64,000 nucleotides of DNA from Streptomycetaceae bacterium. GTDB lineage: Bacteria; Actinomycetota; Actinomycetes; Nanopelagicales; Nanopelagicaceae. Position 1 is the first letter of the stretch. Every line of letters begins with the position of its first letter. Below, piece by piece: positions 56,755-63,950 of the stretch. The notes beneath the pieces were generated by a model. That model made no database searches. It worked only from the letters and a program-made list of their open reading frames with translations, and was not told the origin of the DNA. A program made the translations under genes and the position numbers. The stretch lies in the NCBI GenBank assembly GCA_027488575.1, contig JAIYBJ010000029.1, forward strand, positions 62,001 through 126,000, read 5' to 3'.

Positions 56755-57497
56755 TATTTACCCTTCTTGGACATGAACTTCATAAATGCTTCCATAGCTT
56801 CTTCGGATTGAAGTGCCATTGAAAATAATTCGAACTCTGCTCGCATTACAGCCGCAACTGCGTCATGTGAACCGCTTTTCAGAAGTGCCTTTGTATTGAT
56901 AATTGCTTGCGGAGGTTGCTCGGCTATGTGCTTAGCAATTTGTAGTGCAGTTGCCAGCGGATCTTTTTGAATTTGTGAGACCAATCCCATTTCCTTCGCA
57001 GATTCAGCACTAAATGATTCGCCCGTCATAAATATTTGTGCTGCTCGTTGATACCCAACAAGACGAGGGAAAAGATAACTTGACCCTGCTTCTGGCACTA
57101 AACCAAGGGATGTAAATGGCATTGAAAACTTAGTGGTCTCGGATGCAATAACAACATCGCAGTGCAGCAACATAGTTGTTCCGACACCGACCGCATTTCC
57201 TTTAACGGCGGCAAGAAGAGGCTTTGGAAAATTCAGGAGTGCTCCAAGAAATTTGGCCACATCAGAGTCACTATCCGTTGGTGGATTGGCCATGAAGTCG
57301 CCAATGTCGTTGCCCGCCGTGAAATGATCACCTTCGCTTGTAATGATGACCGCACGGACACCAAAATCTCCAGCAGCCTCGTTAAGAGCGTGAGCCAAGC
57401 CTGCATACATGTCACGGGTCAAAGCATTCATTTTTGCGGGACGATTAAAGCTGATTGTCAGAATTTGATCAGACGTGGTGGTCAAGATTTCGCTCAT
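56754..57497 (-). CDS. enoyl-CoA hydratase/isomerase family protein
   Basis: A 247-residue crotonase. The oxyanion-hole motif is HFTAGNDIGDF, and GNAVGVGTTMLL and LGLVPEAGSSYLFPRLVG carry the second conserved Glu. The substrate is unknown; the linked SDR suggests fatty acid or related acyl-CoA turnover. TAGGAT is exactly six bases before the ATG. Confidence 0.92.
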   Translation of the reverse strand: MSEILTTTSDQILTISFNRPAKMNALTRDMYAGLAHALNEAAGDFGVRAVIITSEGDHFTAGNDIGDFMANPPTDSDSDVAKFLGALLNFPKPLLAAVKGNAVGVGTTMLLHCDVVIASETTKFSMPFTSLGLVPEAGSSYLFPRLVGYQRAAQIFMTGESFSAESAKEMGLVSQIQKDPLATALQIAKHIAEQPPQAIINTKALLKSGSHDAVAAVMRAEFELFSMALQSEEAMEAFMKFMSKKGK

Positions 57498-57503
57498 CCG
57501 CGC

Positions 57504-57509
57504 ATCCTA
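57504..57509 (-). promoter_or_regulatory. -10 box of leaderless crotonase-SDR promoter
   Basis: TAGGAT on the minus strand, then GCGCGG and the ATG at 57497. Confidence 0.6.
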
Positions 57510-57521
57510 CTTGGAGCCACA

Positions 57522-57605
57522 ATGAGTTGCGAAGGTACACAATGGGGACACACATGCACCATGGCCGGAGAGGCATTACATGTCCACAGATATCACGATT
57601 GCTAG
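57522..57605 (+). CDS. candidate 27-residue Cys/His-rich small protein
   Basis: A short frame starting ATG at 57522 with GGAG five bases upstream and ending TAG at 57603-57605. The peptide has three Cys (3, 12, 27) and four His (10, 20, 22, 25), a density unusual for chance coding. It overlaps the start of the LuxR-type gene by 26 bases in another frame. It might be a metal-binding peptide, a leader, or chance. No homologue is known to me. Confidence 0.3.
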   Translation: MSCEGTQWGHTCTMAGEALHVHRYHDC

Positions 57606-57897
57606 TCGAGAGCTCAGTCCCTTTGAGCAGTTGGTCCTCGGCTTGGTTTGCGAAGGAAAAACAAATTCAGCCATTGCAACACATACCTCACATACGGAAA
57701 AAGTTATAGAAAATACAGTTTCGCGATCGGCCAAAGCATTCAATATTAAATCCGATGCTGACACGAACACTCGAGTACTACTCGCGCTAGCTTTTCGCAC
57801 GCACTATGGAGATAAAGCATTCGACAAACTTAATGTTGAGTGCCAGCACTTCGAATTGGATGCAGATGGCAGATCACTGTGCCATCGCCATGATTAA
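57580..57897 (+). CDS. LuxR-type HTH regulator without receiver domain
   Basis: A 105-residue protein. Residues about 11-72 match the LuxR/NarL HTH (LSPFEQLVLGLVCEGKTNSAIA, VIENTVSRSAKAFNI). No receiver or sensor domain is present. The C-terminal tail contains Cys88, His90, Cys101, His102 and His104, possibly a metal or redox site. GGAGAGG precedes the ATG. A perfect inverted repeat lies downstream before the next gene and could be its target. Confidence 0.8.
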   Translation: MSTDITIASRELSPFEQLVLGLVCEGKTNSAIATHTSHTEKVIENTVSRSAKAFNIKSDADTNTRVLLALAFRTHYGDKAFDKLNVECQHFELDADGRSLCHRHD

Positions 57898-57936
57898 CTC
57901 GTAACTCACATCACAAGCACTGGAGTGCCAGCCCCA

Positions 57937-57951
57937 GTACTTTCTTAGTAC
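57937..57951. repeat. inverted repeat GTACT-N5-AGTAC
   Basis: A 5-base perfect inverted repeat in the 134-base gap between the LuxR-type gene and the two-TM gene. It could be a small hairpin or a binding site. Confidence 0.3.
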
Positions 57952-57979
57952 CCACTATCTCCTTAGGTCTTTACTTGTC

Positions 57980-58004
57980 ATGTAGTAAAAAATAAAAACT
58001 ACAT
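57980..58004. promoter_or_regulatory. perfect inverted repeat, candidate operator
   Basis: ATGTAGT at 57980-57986 and ACTACAT at 57998-58004 are separated by 11 A+T-rich bases. TTGTCA at 57975-57980, resembling a -35 box, overlaps its left edge. It is 27 bases before the two-TM gene start. Confidence 0.5.
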
Positions 58005-58031
58005 AACAATTAAACATAGGAGAGAACAAAA

Positions 58032-58610
58032 ATGAGACGTAAGACATTTGACAAAATAGTAACTTTCGTAGGATTCGGACTTGCAGCTTTTCTATTAGTG
58101 CTGTCAGGACTTCTCAATTGGGGAGCAACATTCGCCCAAGATTCAGTAAAGAGCCAATTAGAAAATCAAAATATTTCATTTCCTGCAGCAGAAGCAATGC
58201 CACCTGCAACTAAGGATCAGTTAACCAAGTGGGCTGGAATGCAAGTGACAAAGGGTGAAATGGCTCGAGACTATGCAGACCTTTACATTTGGGAACATAT
58301 GAAGGGTGCGGCTAAAGCTGGAGTTGGAAAAGAAGCTACGTACTCTGAAGTTTCTGGAATGTATATGGGAGCTGCAAAGAGCGGAACCGCATCACCAGAT
58401 GAAATTGCAAAACTTGGCGAACTACGTCAAACACTTTTCATGGGCAATACATTGCGTGGACTTCTCTTAGAAGCGTACGCATTCGGAACTCTTGGAAACA
58501 TTGCAGCGATTGCGGCCCTTGCTTCACTAGCTGGAGGCATCTTGCTTCTTCTTCTATCCATCGCGGGAATAGTACATATTCGTCGCACTCCTGAAGAGGC
58601 GACGATTTAA
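58032..58610 (+). CDS. conserved actinobacterial two-TM protein
   Basis: A 192-residue protein with one TM near the N-terminus (about 12-32), an external domain of roughly 120 residues, a second TM near 153-180 and a short basic tail. The TLRGLLLEAYAF block before the second TM recurs in an actinobacterial family of unknown function. TAGGAGAG is its ribosome binding site. Both ends are bounded by signals: an inverted repeat upstream and a strong terminator downstream. Confidence 0.8.
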   Translation: MRRKTFDKIVTFVGFGLAAFLLVLSGLLNWGATFAQDSVKSQLENQNISFPAAEAMPPATKDQLTKWAGMQVTKGEMARDYADLYIWEHMKGAAKAGVGKEATYSEVSGMYMGAAKSGTASPDEIAKLGELRQTLFMGNTLRGLLLEAYAFGTLGNIAAIAALASLAGGILLLLLSIAGIVHIRRTPEEATI

Positions 58611-58668
58611 CCCTCAACTCTCCGTGAGGGAAGTAAAAACCCCCCTGGCTTTTGTCAGGGGGGTTTTT
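58611..58668 (+). terminator. tandem hairpins, bidirectional terminator
   Basis: CCCTCA (58611-58616) pairs with TGAGGG (58625-58630). Then CCCCCCTG (58640-58647) pairs with CAGGGGGG (58656-58663), flanked by AAAAA and TTTTT. It serves the two-TM gene and, in reverse, ino1. Confidence 0.93.
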
Positions 58669-58691
58669 CTATTTACCGAGAGTATTTGTTT

Positions 58692-59789
58692 TTAGCGCTC
58701 AATCTTTCCTGAAATAAAATCTTCAGTCTTATTGTGTGCTTGCTCATCTGTGTACTGAGTTGGTGGTGTCTTCATGAAATAGCTAGATGGTGAGAGCAGT
58801 GCTCCACCAATCTTGCGATCAAGGCCAATCTTTGCGCAACGAAGCGCATCGATAATGACACCTGCTGAGTTTGGTGAATCCCATACTTCGAGCTTGTATT
58901 CGAGGTTTAGTGGAACATCTCCGAAAGCGCGGCCTTCGAGGCGAACGTAGGCCCACTTGCGATCATCTAGCCAAGGAATGTAATCAGAAGGTCCAATGTG
59001 AACATTCTTCTCTCCTAGGTCGTGATTGAGTTGAGATGTAACTGAGTTTGTCTTTGAAATCTTCTTCGATTCAAGACGGTCACGCTCGAGCATGTTCTTA
59101 AAGTCCATGTTTCCACCAACGTTTAATTGGTAGGTGCGATCAAGGTGTACACCGCGATCTTGGAATAACTTAGCCATGATTCGGTGAGTAATTGTTGCTC
59201 CAACTTGGCTCTTAATGTCATCGCCAACAATTGGTAGTCCAGCGTCAGCAAACTTCTTTTCCCATGCTGGATCTGATGCAATAAAGACTGGCAATGCATT
59301 TACAAATGCACATCCCGCGTCAATTGCACACTGCGCATAGAACTTTGCCGCAACTTCTGAACCCACAGGTAGGTAGCAAATGAGGACATCTACTTGCTCT
59401 TCCTTGAGAACTGCAACAACATCTACTGGCGCTGCAGGAGATTCTTCAATGGTTTCGCGGTAATAACGACCAAGGCCGTCATGAGTTACGCCGCGTAGAA
59501 CTTCAACGCCTGTCTTATCAACATGTGCGAATTTGATTGTGTTGTTCTCGCTAGCCCAAATGGCATCTGCCATATCTAGACCAACTTTTTTCTTATCTAC
59601 ATCGAAAGCTGCAACGAACTTCACATTGCTAATGTGGTATCCGCCCACAACAGCGTGCATAAGTCCTGGAATCTCTTGGTCGCTGGCAGCATCCTTGTAA
59701 TAGGTCACGCCTTGAACTAGAGAGTTAGCGCAGTTTCCAACGCCAACGATTGCAACTCGGATATCGCCTTTACCGGTTGTTATTTTCAC
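58692..59789 (-). CDS. ino1: inositol-3-phosphate synthase
   Basis: Makes myo-inositol 3-phosphate from glucose 6-phosphate with NAD. The 365-residue protein has [47 protein letters not shown] and [11 protein letters not shown] motifs of the actinobacterial form. It lies one base after a PadR gene, as in mycobacteria. It would supply PgsA and PimA. Confidence 0.96.
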   Translation of the reverse strand: MKITTGKGDIRVAIVGVGNCANSLVQGVTYYKDAASDQEIPGLMHAVVGGYHISNVKFVAAFDVDKKKVGLDMADAIWASENNTIKFAHVDKTGVEVLRGVTHDGLGRYYRETIEESPAAPVDVVAVLKEEQVDVLICYLPVGSEVAAKFYAQCAIDAGCAFVNALPVFIASDPAWEKKFADAGLPIVGDDIKSQVGATITHRIMAKLFQDRGVHLDRTYQLNVGGNMDFKNMLERDRLESKKISKTNSVTSQLNHDLGEKNVHIGPSDYIPWLDDRKWAYVRLEGRAFGDVPLNLEYKLEVWDSPNSAGVIIDALRCAKIGLDRKIGGALLSPSSYFMKTPPTQYTDEQAHNKTEDFISGKIER

Positions 59790-59790
59790 T

Positions 59791-60318
59791 CTATTTCCTC
59801 TCGGTTTTGATCATGTCTTCCAGCCAGTCGATTTCTCGCTGCGCTGATTCCAAAGAGTGACGACGCCACTCTTCGAGATACTTATCGATTCCTACGGGAG
59901 ACTTTTCGAGTTCTCCACGCAGAATCTCTGCCTTCTCTTTCAACCGACGATGTCGGCCTTCCAAAATTCGCACACGGTTCTTTGTCGATGTTGGACCGAA
60001 GAATGCGAAGCGAATTTCAAAACCTTCGTCTTCCCAAGTATCTGGGCTTACAGTTTCTGCCAAAGTTTCAAAGCGTTTCTTACCTTTTGTTGTAATCTCA
60101 TAAACAATCCGCGAGCGCCGAGTTGTATCTGCAACTGAGGCATCAATGAGTCCTGCTTCCATCATTCTGCGCAGTTGTGGATATAGAACTGAAAATGAAA
60201 GTGCGCGAAACGGTCCGAAAATTGCAGACATTCTTTTTCGAAGTTCATATCCATGTAGAGGGCTCTGGGATAAGAGGCCAAGGAGAGCGAATTCAAGTGA
60301 TTCACTACGTGATCGCAT
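59791..60318 (-). CDS. PadR family transcriptional regulator
   Basis: A 175-residue PadR regulator. The N-terminal winged helix ([32 protein letters not shown]) is followed by a coiled dimerisation region. GGAGGGC is seven bases before the ATG. A perfect 17-base palindrome upstream is a likely autoregulatory operator. It is cotranscribed with ino1. Confidence 0.94.
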   Translation of the reverse strand: MRSRSESLEFALLGLLSQSPLHGYELRKRMSAIFGPFRALSFSVLYPQLRRMMEAGLIDASVADTTRRSRIVYEITTKGKKRFETLAETVSPDTWEDEGFEIRFAFFGPTSTKNRVRILEGRHRRLKEKAEILRGELEKSPVGIDKYLEEWRRHSLESAQREIDWLEDMIKTERK

Positions 60319-60371
60319 TGCGTCTGCCCTCCTTATTCGTGAGGTGGGCTTACGTGCGACCTACCTGAACA

Positions 60372-60388
60372 TATATCGATTCGATATA
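60372..60388. promoter_or_regulatory. 17-base palindrome, probable PadR operator
   Basis: TATATCGA-T-TCGATATA is a perfect 8-1-8 palindrome lying 53 bases before the padR ATG in the divergent padR-uraA region. Confidence 0.65.
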
Positions 60389-60454
60389 ACGATGCGATAG
60401 TTAACCCGATATGGCCGATCAATGCCAACTCGCCTCGCCCAGGGCGCTACGTAT

Positions 60455-60543
60455 TCGGCGTGGCGTACGCCGAGGTAGGTGCGGGCTCAGTCTTACCCTT
60501 GTTGACGGCCTTCCCCGCCTCTTTGGGCGATTACTCAGCCCGC
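60455..60543 (+). ncRNA. candidate structured leader RNA of uraA
   Basis: A GC-rich stretch in the 241-base gap before uraA. TCGGCGT (60455-60461) pairs with ACGCCGA (60467-60473). GCGGGCT (60481-60487) pairs with AGCCCGC (60537-60543), extended by AGT/ACT after a C-C mismatch. Inside, CGCCT and GGGCG form a hairpin. It ends just before the ribosome binding site. It may be a riboswitch or attenuator; I recognise no known class. Confidence 0.45.
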
Positions 60544-60559
60544 AAATGGAAGGAACACT

Positions 60560-61813
60560 ATGTCCCTGCTCTCATGGAAACTTCACGGCAATGGAAAAAA
60601 CATTGCCCACGGAGATGTCGTATCCACAGATGAGCGCCTCACATGGCCACGCACGATCGGCGTTGGCGTGCAGCACATTGCTGCAATGTTTGGTGCAACT
60701 TTCCTCGTCCCAATCATTACTGGTTTCCCACCAACTACAACGCTGCTCTTCTCAGGTATCGGAACTCTTCTATTCCTAACCATTACTCAGAATAAAGTTC
60801 CAAGCTATCTAGGTTCATCCTTTGCATTCTTAGCTCCTATTGCCGCTGCCCAAACTGGTGGCGGAATGAGCGCCGCATTGGGTGGCGTTGTTGTCACCGG
60901 TTTAATCCTTGCTGCAGTTGGTTTAATTGTTCGCCAAGCTGGTATCGGTTGGATTAATTGGCTATTGCCTCCTGTTGTAACAGGAACAATTGTTATGGTC
61001 ATTGGGCTCAACCTTGCAGGTGCTGCGAAGAATAACTTCGTGGCAGGACCAATGGTTGCAATCATCACTCTGGCATCGATCGGTGTTGTTTCAGCAGTAT
61101 CTCGCGGATTCCTTAATCGCATCAGCATCTTCGTTGGTCTAATTATTGGCTACGTAGTTGCTCTAGCAATGGGAGATGTTAAGACCGATGCAATCAGCTC
61201 TGCTTCATGGGTTGCATTGCCATCATTTACATCACCAACATTTGATTCAAAAGCAATCGTTCTCTTTTTGCCAGTAGTTTTGGTTTTGATTGCAGAAAAT
61301 GTAGGTCACGTGAAGTCAGTTTCTGCGATGACCGGCAAGAACCTCGATGATCAAATGGGTAACGCACTTATGGCAGATGGACTTGCGACAACACTTGCTG
61401 GTGCAGGTGGTGGTTCAGGTACAACTACATATGCCGAAAACATTGGTGTAATGGCTGCAACACGTGTCTACTCCACAGCGGCGTATTGGATCGCAGGTGT
61501 TGGTGCAATCCTTCTTTCACTCTCACCTAAATTTGGTGCAGTATTGAGTGCTACACCAGTTGGTGCACTTGGTGGCGTTGGTGTTGCACTATTTGGAATG
61601 ATTGGCGTATTAGGCGCGCGTATCTGGATTGATAGTCGAGTTGATTTTTCCAACTCAACTAATCTCTTGATCGCAGGTTCTGCTCTAATCATTGGTATTG
61701 CAGACATATCTTGGACTCAAGGCGATTACACATTCAACGGAATCATTAACGCAACCTTGGTTGCAGTTGTTGGTCACCGTGTGTTAAACGCACTCTCCAA
61801 CCTACGCAAGTAA
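60560..61813 (+). CDS. uraA: NCS2 nucleobase permease, uracil/xanthine type
   Basis: A 417-residue NAT/NCS2 permease with about twelve to fourteen TM segments. The substrate-site motif SGTTTYAENIGVMAATRVYS and the preceding IAENVGHVKSVS are typical of UraA. LGSSFAFLAPI is also conserved. Uracil is the likely substrate; xanthine is possible. GGAAGGA precedes the ATG. A GC-rich folded leader lies upstream. Confidence 0.9.
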   Translation: MSLLSWKLHGNGKNIAHGDVVSTDERLTWPRTIGVGVQHIAAMFGATFLVPIITGFPPTTTLLFSGIGTLLFLTITQNKVPSYLGSSFAFLAPIAAAQTGGGMSAALGGVVVTGLILAAVGLIVRQAGIGWINWLLPPVVTGTIVMVIGLNLAGAAKNNFVAGPMVAIITLASIGVVSAVSRGFLNRISIFVGLIIGYVVALAMGDVKTDAISSASWVALPSFTSPTFDSKAIVLFLPVVLVLIAENVGHVKSVSAMTGKNLDDQMGNALMADGLATTLAGAGGGSGTTTYAENIGVMAATRVYSTAAYWIAGVGAILLSLSPKFGAVLSATPVGALGGVGVALFGMIGVLGARIWIDSRVDFSNSTNLLIAGSALIIGIADISWTQGDYTFNGIINATLVAVVGHRVLNALSNLRK

Positions 61814-61814
61814 C

Positions 61815-61820
61815 TAAGAT
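61815..61820 (+). promoter_or_regulatory. -10 box of leaderless LysE-type gene promoter
   Basis: TAAGAT then six bases and the ATG at 61827, within the 13-base gap after uraA. Confidence 0.5.
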
Positions 61821-61826
61821 ATAGAT

Positions 61827-62471
61827 ATGGTGATTCCATCGCGGCTACCTGAATACATCGTGGCCGCGATGGTAATCATCTTGGCGCCGGGGCCGAGTGT
61901 TTTATTTGTAATTGCTCGAGCTATTGCATGGGGTCGAAAAACTGCAGTTTTTACAGTTGCCGGTAATGTCACAGGTGCATTCGCGCTTTCAACAATGGTG
62001 GCAATCGGATTAGGTCCAATTCTTCAAAGATCAGATCTTGCTTACGCTGCAATCCAATGGGGCGGCGGGTTGTATCTCATGTATCTAGGCGTTGAAGCAA
62101 TTCGCCAGAGAAGAGTTCACGCCGAAGATATGCGAAACCAAGGAGATATTGCCCCAGGTATTACTCGCTCAATGCGTGATGGATTTTGGGTTGGTGCGCT
62201 TAATCCAAAGGGTTTGGTTTTTTATGCTGCTGTGTTGCCACAATTTGTGGATCGCGAAAAAGGCAACGTTGCTTTGCAATTAATTTTCCTTGGTGCCGTA
62301 TTCTCAATTTTGGCATTTATTTCTGATGGCACCTGGGGCTTGTTAGCTGGAACTGCTCGTCAGTGGCTGGCAACTGATGCGAAGAGATTGGAAAAACTAC
62401 GTGCAACAGGTGGAACTGTGATGATAATTCTTGGAATTACTGTTCTAATTTCGGCAGTTGTCAGTGGTTAG
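61827..62471 (+). CDS. LysE/RhtB family exporter
   Basis: A 214-residue exporter with six TM segments. The N-terminal ILAPGPSVLFV signature and GGLYLMYLGVEAIR define the RhtB branch, and LNPKGLVFYAAVLPQFVD is conserved. It likely exports an amino acid or related compound; the substrate is unknown. Confidence 0.92.
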   Translation: MVIPSRLPEYIVAAMVIILAPGPSVLFVIARAIAWGRKTAVFTVAGNVTGAFALSTMVAIGLGPILQRSDLAYAAIQWGGGLYLMYLGVEAIRQRRVHAEDMRNQGDIAPGITRSMRDGFWVGALNPKGLVFYAAVLPQFVDREKGNVALQLIFLGAVFSILAFISDGTWGLLAGTARQWLATDAKRLEKLRATGGTVMIILGITVLISAVVSG

Positions 62472-62486
62472 CGAGAGGATGTATTC

Positions 62487-63164
62487 ATGAATAAACCATC
62501 ATCGCCTGCGACCGAATTTATCTCACCATCTGATCTCACATTTGGTTTATCTACCTGCAAAAGATGTTTATGGATTAAGTACTGGTTCAAAGTCACAATG
62601 CCCGGAGCTTTTCCACTGGTCGGAACCTTGGCGGATTTGCAAGAGAAACATTTTCGCGGAGCATCGATGCAAGATCTCGATCCATCACTTCGACCTGGAA
62701 AAGTTACACAATGGGGTGGCTGGGTAAAGAGCAAACCGATGAAAATCAACGGTTTTGAAACTAGATGGCATATTCGTGGAAAGTATGACCTTGTTGCATC
62801 TAATGAAGATGGCACAGTTGCACTCATAGATTGCAAAGTTTCAGATAGTTCGCGCGATAACGGTGAGTTTTACGCGCCGCAATTAGAAGCGTATGCGCAC
62901 TCACTCGAAAATCCATTGCAAGGCAACCCTGTAAGTGTTGCGACCATGGGATTACTAGTCTGGAATCCAAATGCTGCTTTTGATATCAAAGAGAAGCAAG
63001 GATTCTTTGCCGCGCAGCATTACTTACCTGTCGAACGCGATGAGGCGCAATTCATGGCACTCATTGAAGATTTAATTAACGTTTTAGAAGGTGATTTTCC
63101 TGATGCGGGGCCAAAGTGTCCAACCTGTAACTATCTTGTACAGCGCAGTGAATTAGAGAATTAA
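62487..63164 (+). CDS. PD-(D/E)XK nuclease, RecB/Cas4-like with four cysteines
   Basis: A 225-residue stand-alone nuclease-fold protein. The active-site set is Asp101 (GKYDLVA), Asp115-x-Lys117 (IDCKV) and Gln132 (QLEAYA). Cys24 and Cys27 near the start and Cys211 and Cys214 near the end could bind a 4Fe-4S cluster as in Cas4 and AddB. No CRISPR or recombination gene is adjacent. It follows the LysE gene by 15 bases and converges on plsC, sharing TTAA. Confidence 0.82.
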   Translation: MNKPSSPATEFISPSDLTFGLSTCKRCLWIKYWFKVTMPGAFPLVGTLADLQEKHFRGASMQDLDPSLRPGKVTQWGGWVKSKPMKINGFETRWHIRGKYDLVASNEDGTVALIDCKVSDSSRDNGEFYAPQLEAYAHSLENPLQGNPVSVATMGLLVWNPNAAFDIKEKQGFFAAQHYLPVERDEAQFMALIEDLINVLEGDFPDAGPKCPTCNYLVQRSELEN

Positions 63165-63856
63165 TCCTCGGATTCTTCCTTTAGCTCATCTTTTCTGCGG
63201 CTTGCATAAATATCTACATACTCTTGTCCAGACAACTCTTGAATTTTTTTCATGACTTGATCTGTTACATCACGTAAAAACAGTAAGTCCGAAGAGTCTC
63301 CTGTGAAAAACATTGGCTCGCCAAAGACCATCTTTACCCGCATGATTTTCGGAACAACTTTTCCAGTTGGTTGAATTTTTTCTGTATTAAACATTGCCAC
63401 AGGAATAACTGGCGCCCCTGATTCAATTGCAATACGAGCAATCCCTGTTCTACCTTTATACAGACGTCCATCAGGAGATCGAGTTCCTTCGGGATAAATG
63501 CCTAGGCATTCGTTATTTGCTAAAACCTGCAATCCAGTTATCAGAGCGGCTTCACTGCGGCGTCCACCTGAGCGATCGACTGGAACTTGTCCCAAAGCTA
63601 TAAAGGTTAATTTTTTAAGTAATCCCTTAGGACCAGGAGAAGTGAAGTATTCAGATTTAGCAAGAAAAGTTACCTTACGTGGAACTACCAATGGCATAAA
63701 AATTGAATCGCTAAAGGACAAGTGATTGCTGGCGATGATGACTGGACCATTAGTTGGAACATTTCGAAGACCCTTAACTTTGGGGCGAAATGCCAACATC
63801 AAAAACGGAGTCAGGAATGCACGCAGAACGCCGTACGGAAGATTATTCACATTCAT
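63161..63856 (-). CDS. plsC: 1-acylglycerol-3-phosphate acyltransferase
   Basis: Adds the second acyl chain in phospholipid synthesis. The 231-residue form has NHLSFSDSIF (HX4D), YPEGTRSPDG and VIPVAMFNTEKI. I prefer ATG 63856 with AGGAGG upstream at a longish 12-base spacing; TTG at 63883 is the alternative. A paralogue is at 50100-50801. Confidence 0.92.
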   Translation of the reverse strand: MNVNNLPYGVLRAFLTPFLMLAFRPKVKGLRNVPTNGPVIIASNHLSFSDSIFMPLVVPRKVTFLAKSEYFTSPGPKGLLKKLTFIALGQVPVDRSGGRRSEAALITGLQVLANNECLGIYPEGTRSPDGRLYKGRTGIARIAIESGAPVIPVAMFNTEKIQPTGKVVPKIMRVKMVFGEPMFFTGDSSDLLFLRDVTDQVMKKIQELSGQEYVDIYASRRKDELKEESED

Positions 63857-63950
63857 CTTCGCTGCGATCCTCCTGCTTCTCAATCAGACATTCACTCGAA
63901 ATCAGAGTCCCTAATTTAGTGGATACCTGCCACTGTGCCACTATTTGAGC

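Noticed and set aside
60505-60535. ZTP riboswitch core before uraA
   Set aside because: CCGCC...GGGCG recalls the ZTP 3' element, but it lies inside the outer stem instead of after it and the 5' conserved block is missing.
62468-62836. 122-residue minus-strand frame opposite the nuclease gene
   Set aside because: Overlaps the active-site coding region of the nuclease and shows no family pattern.
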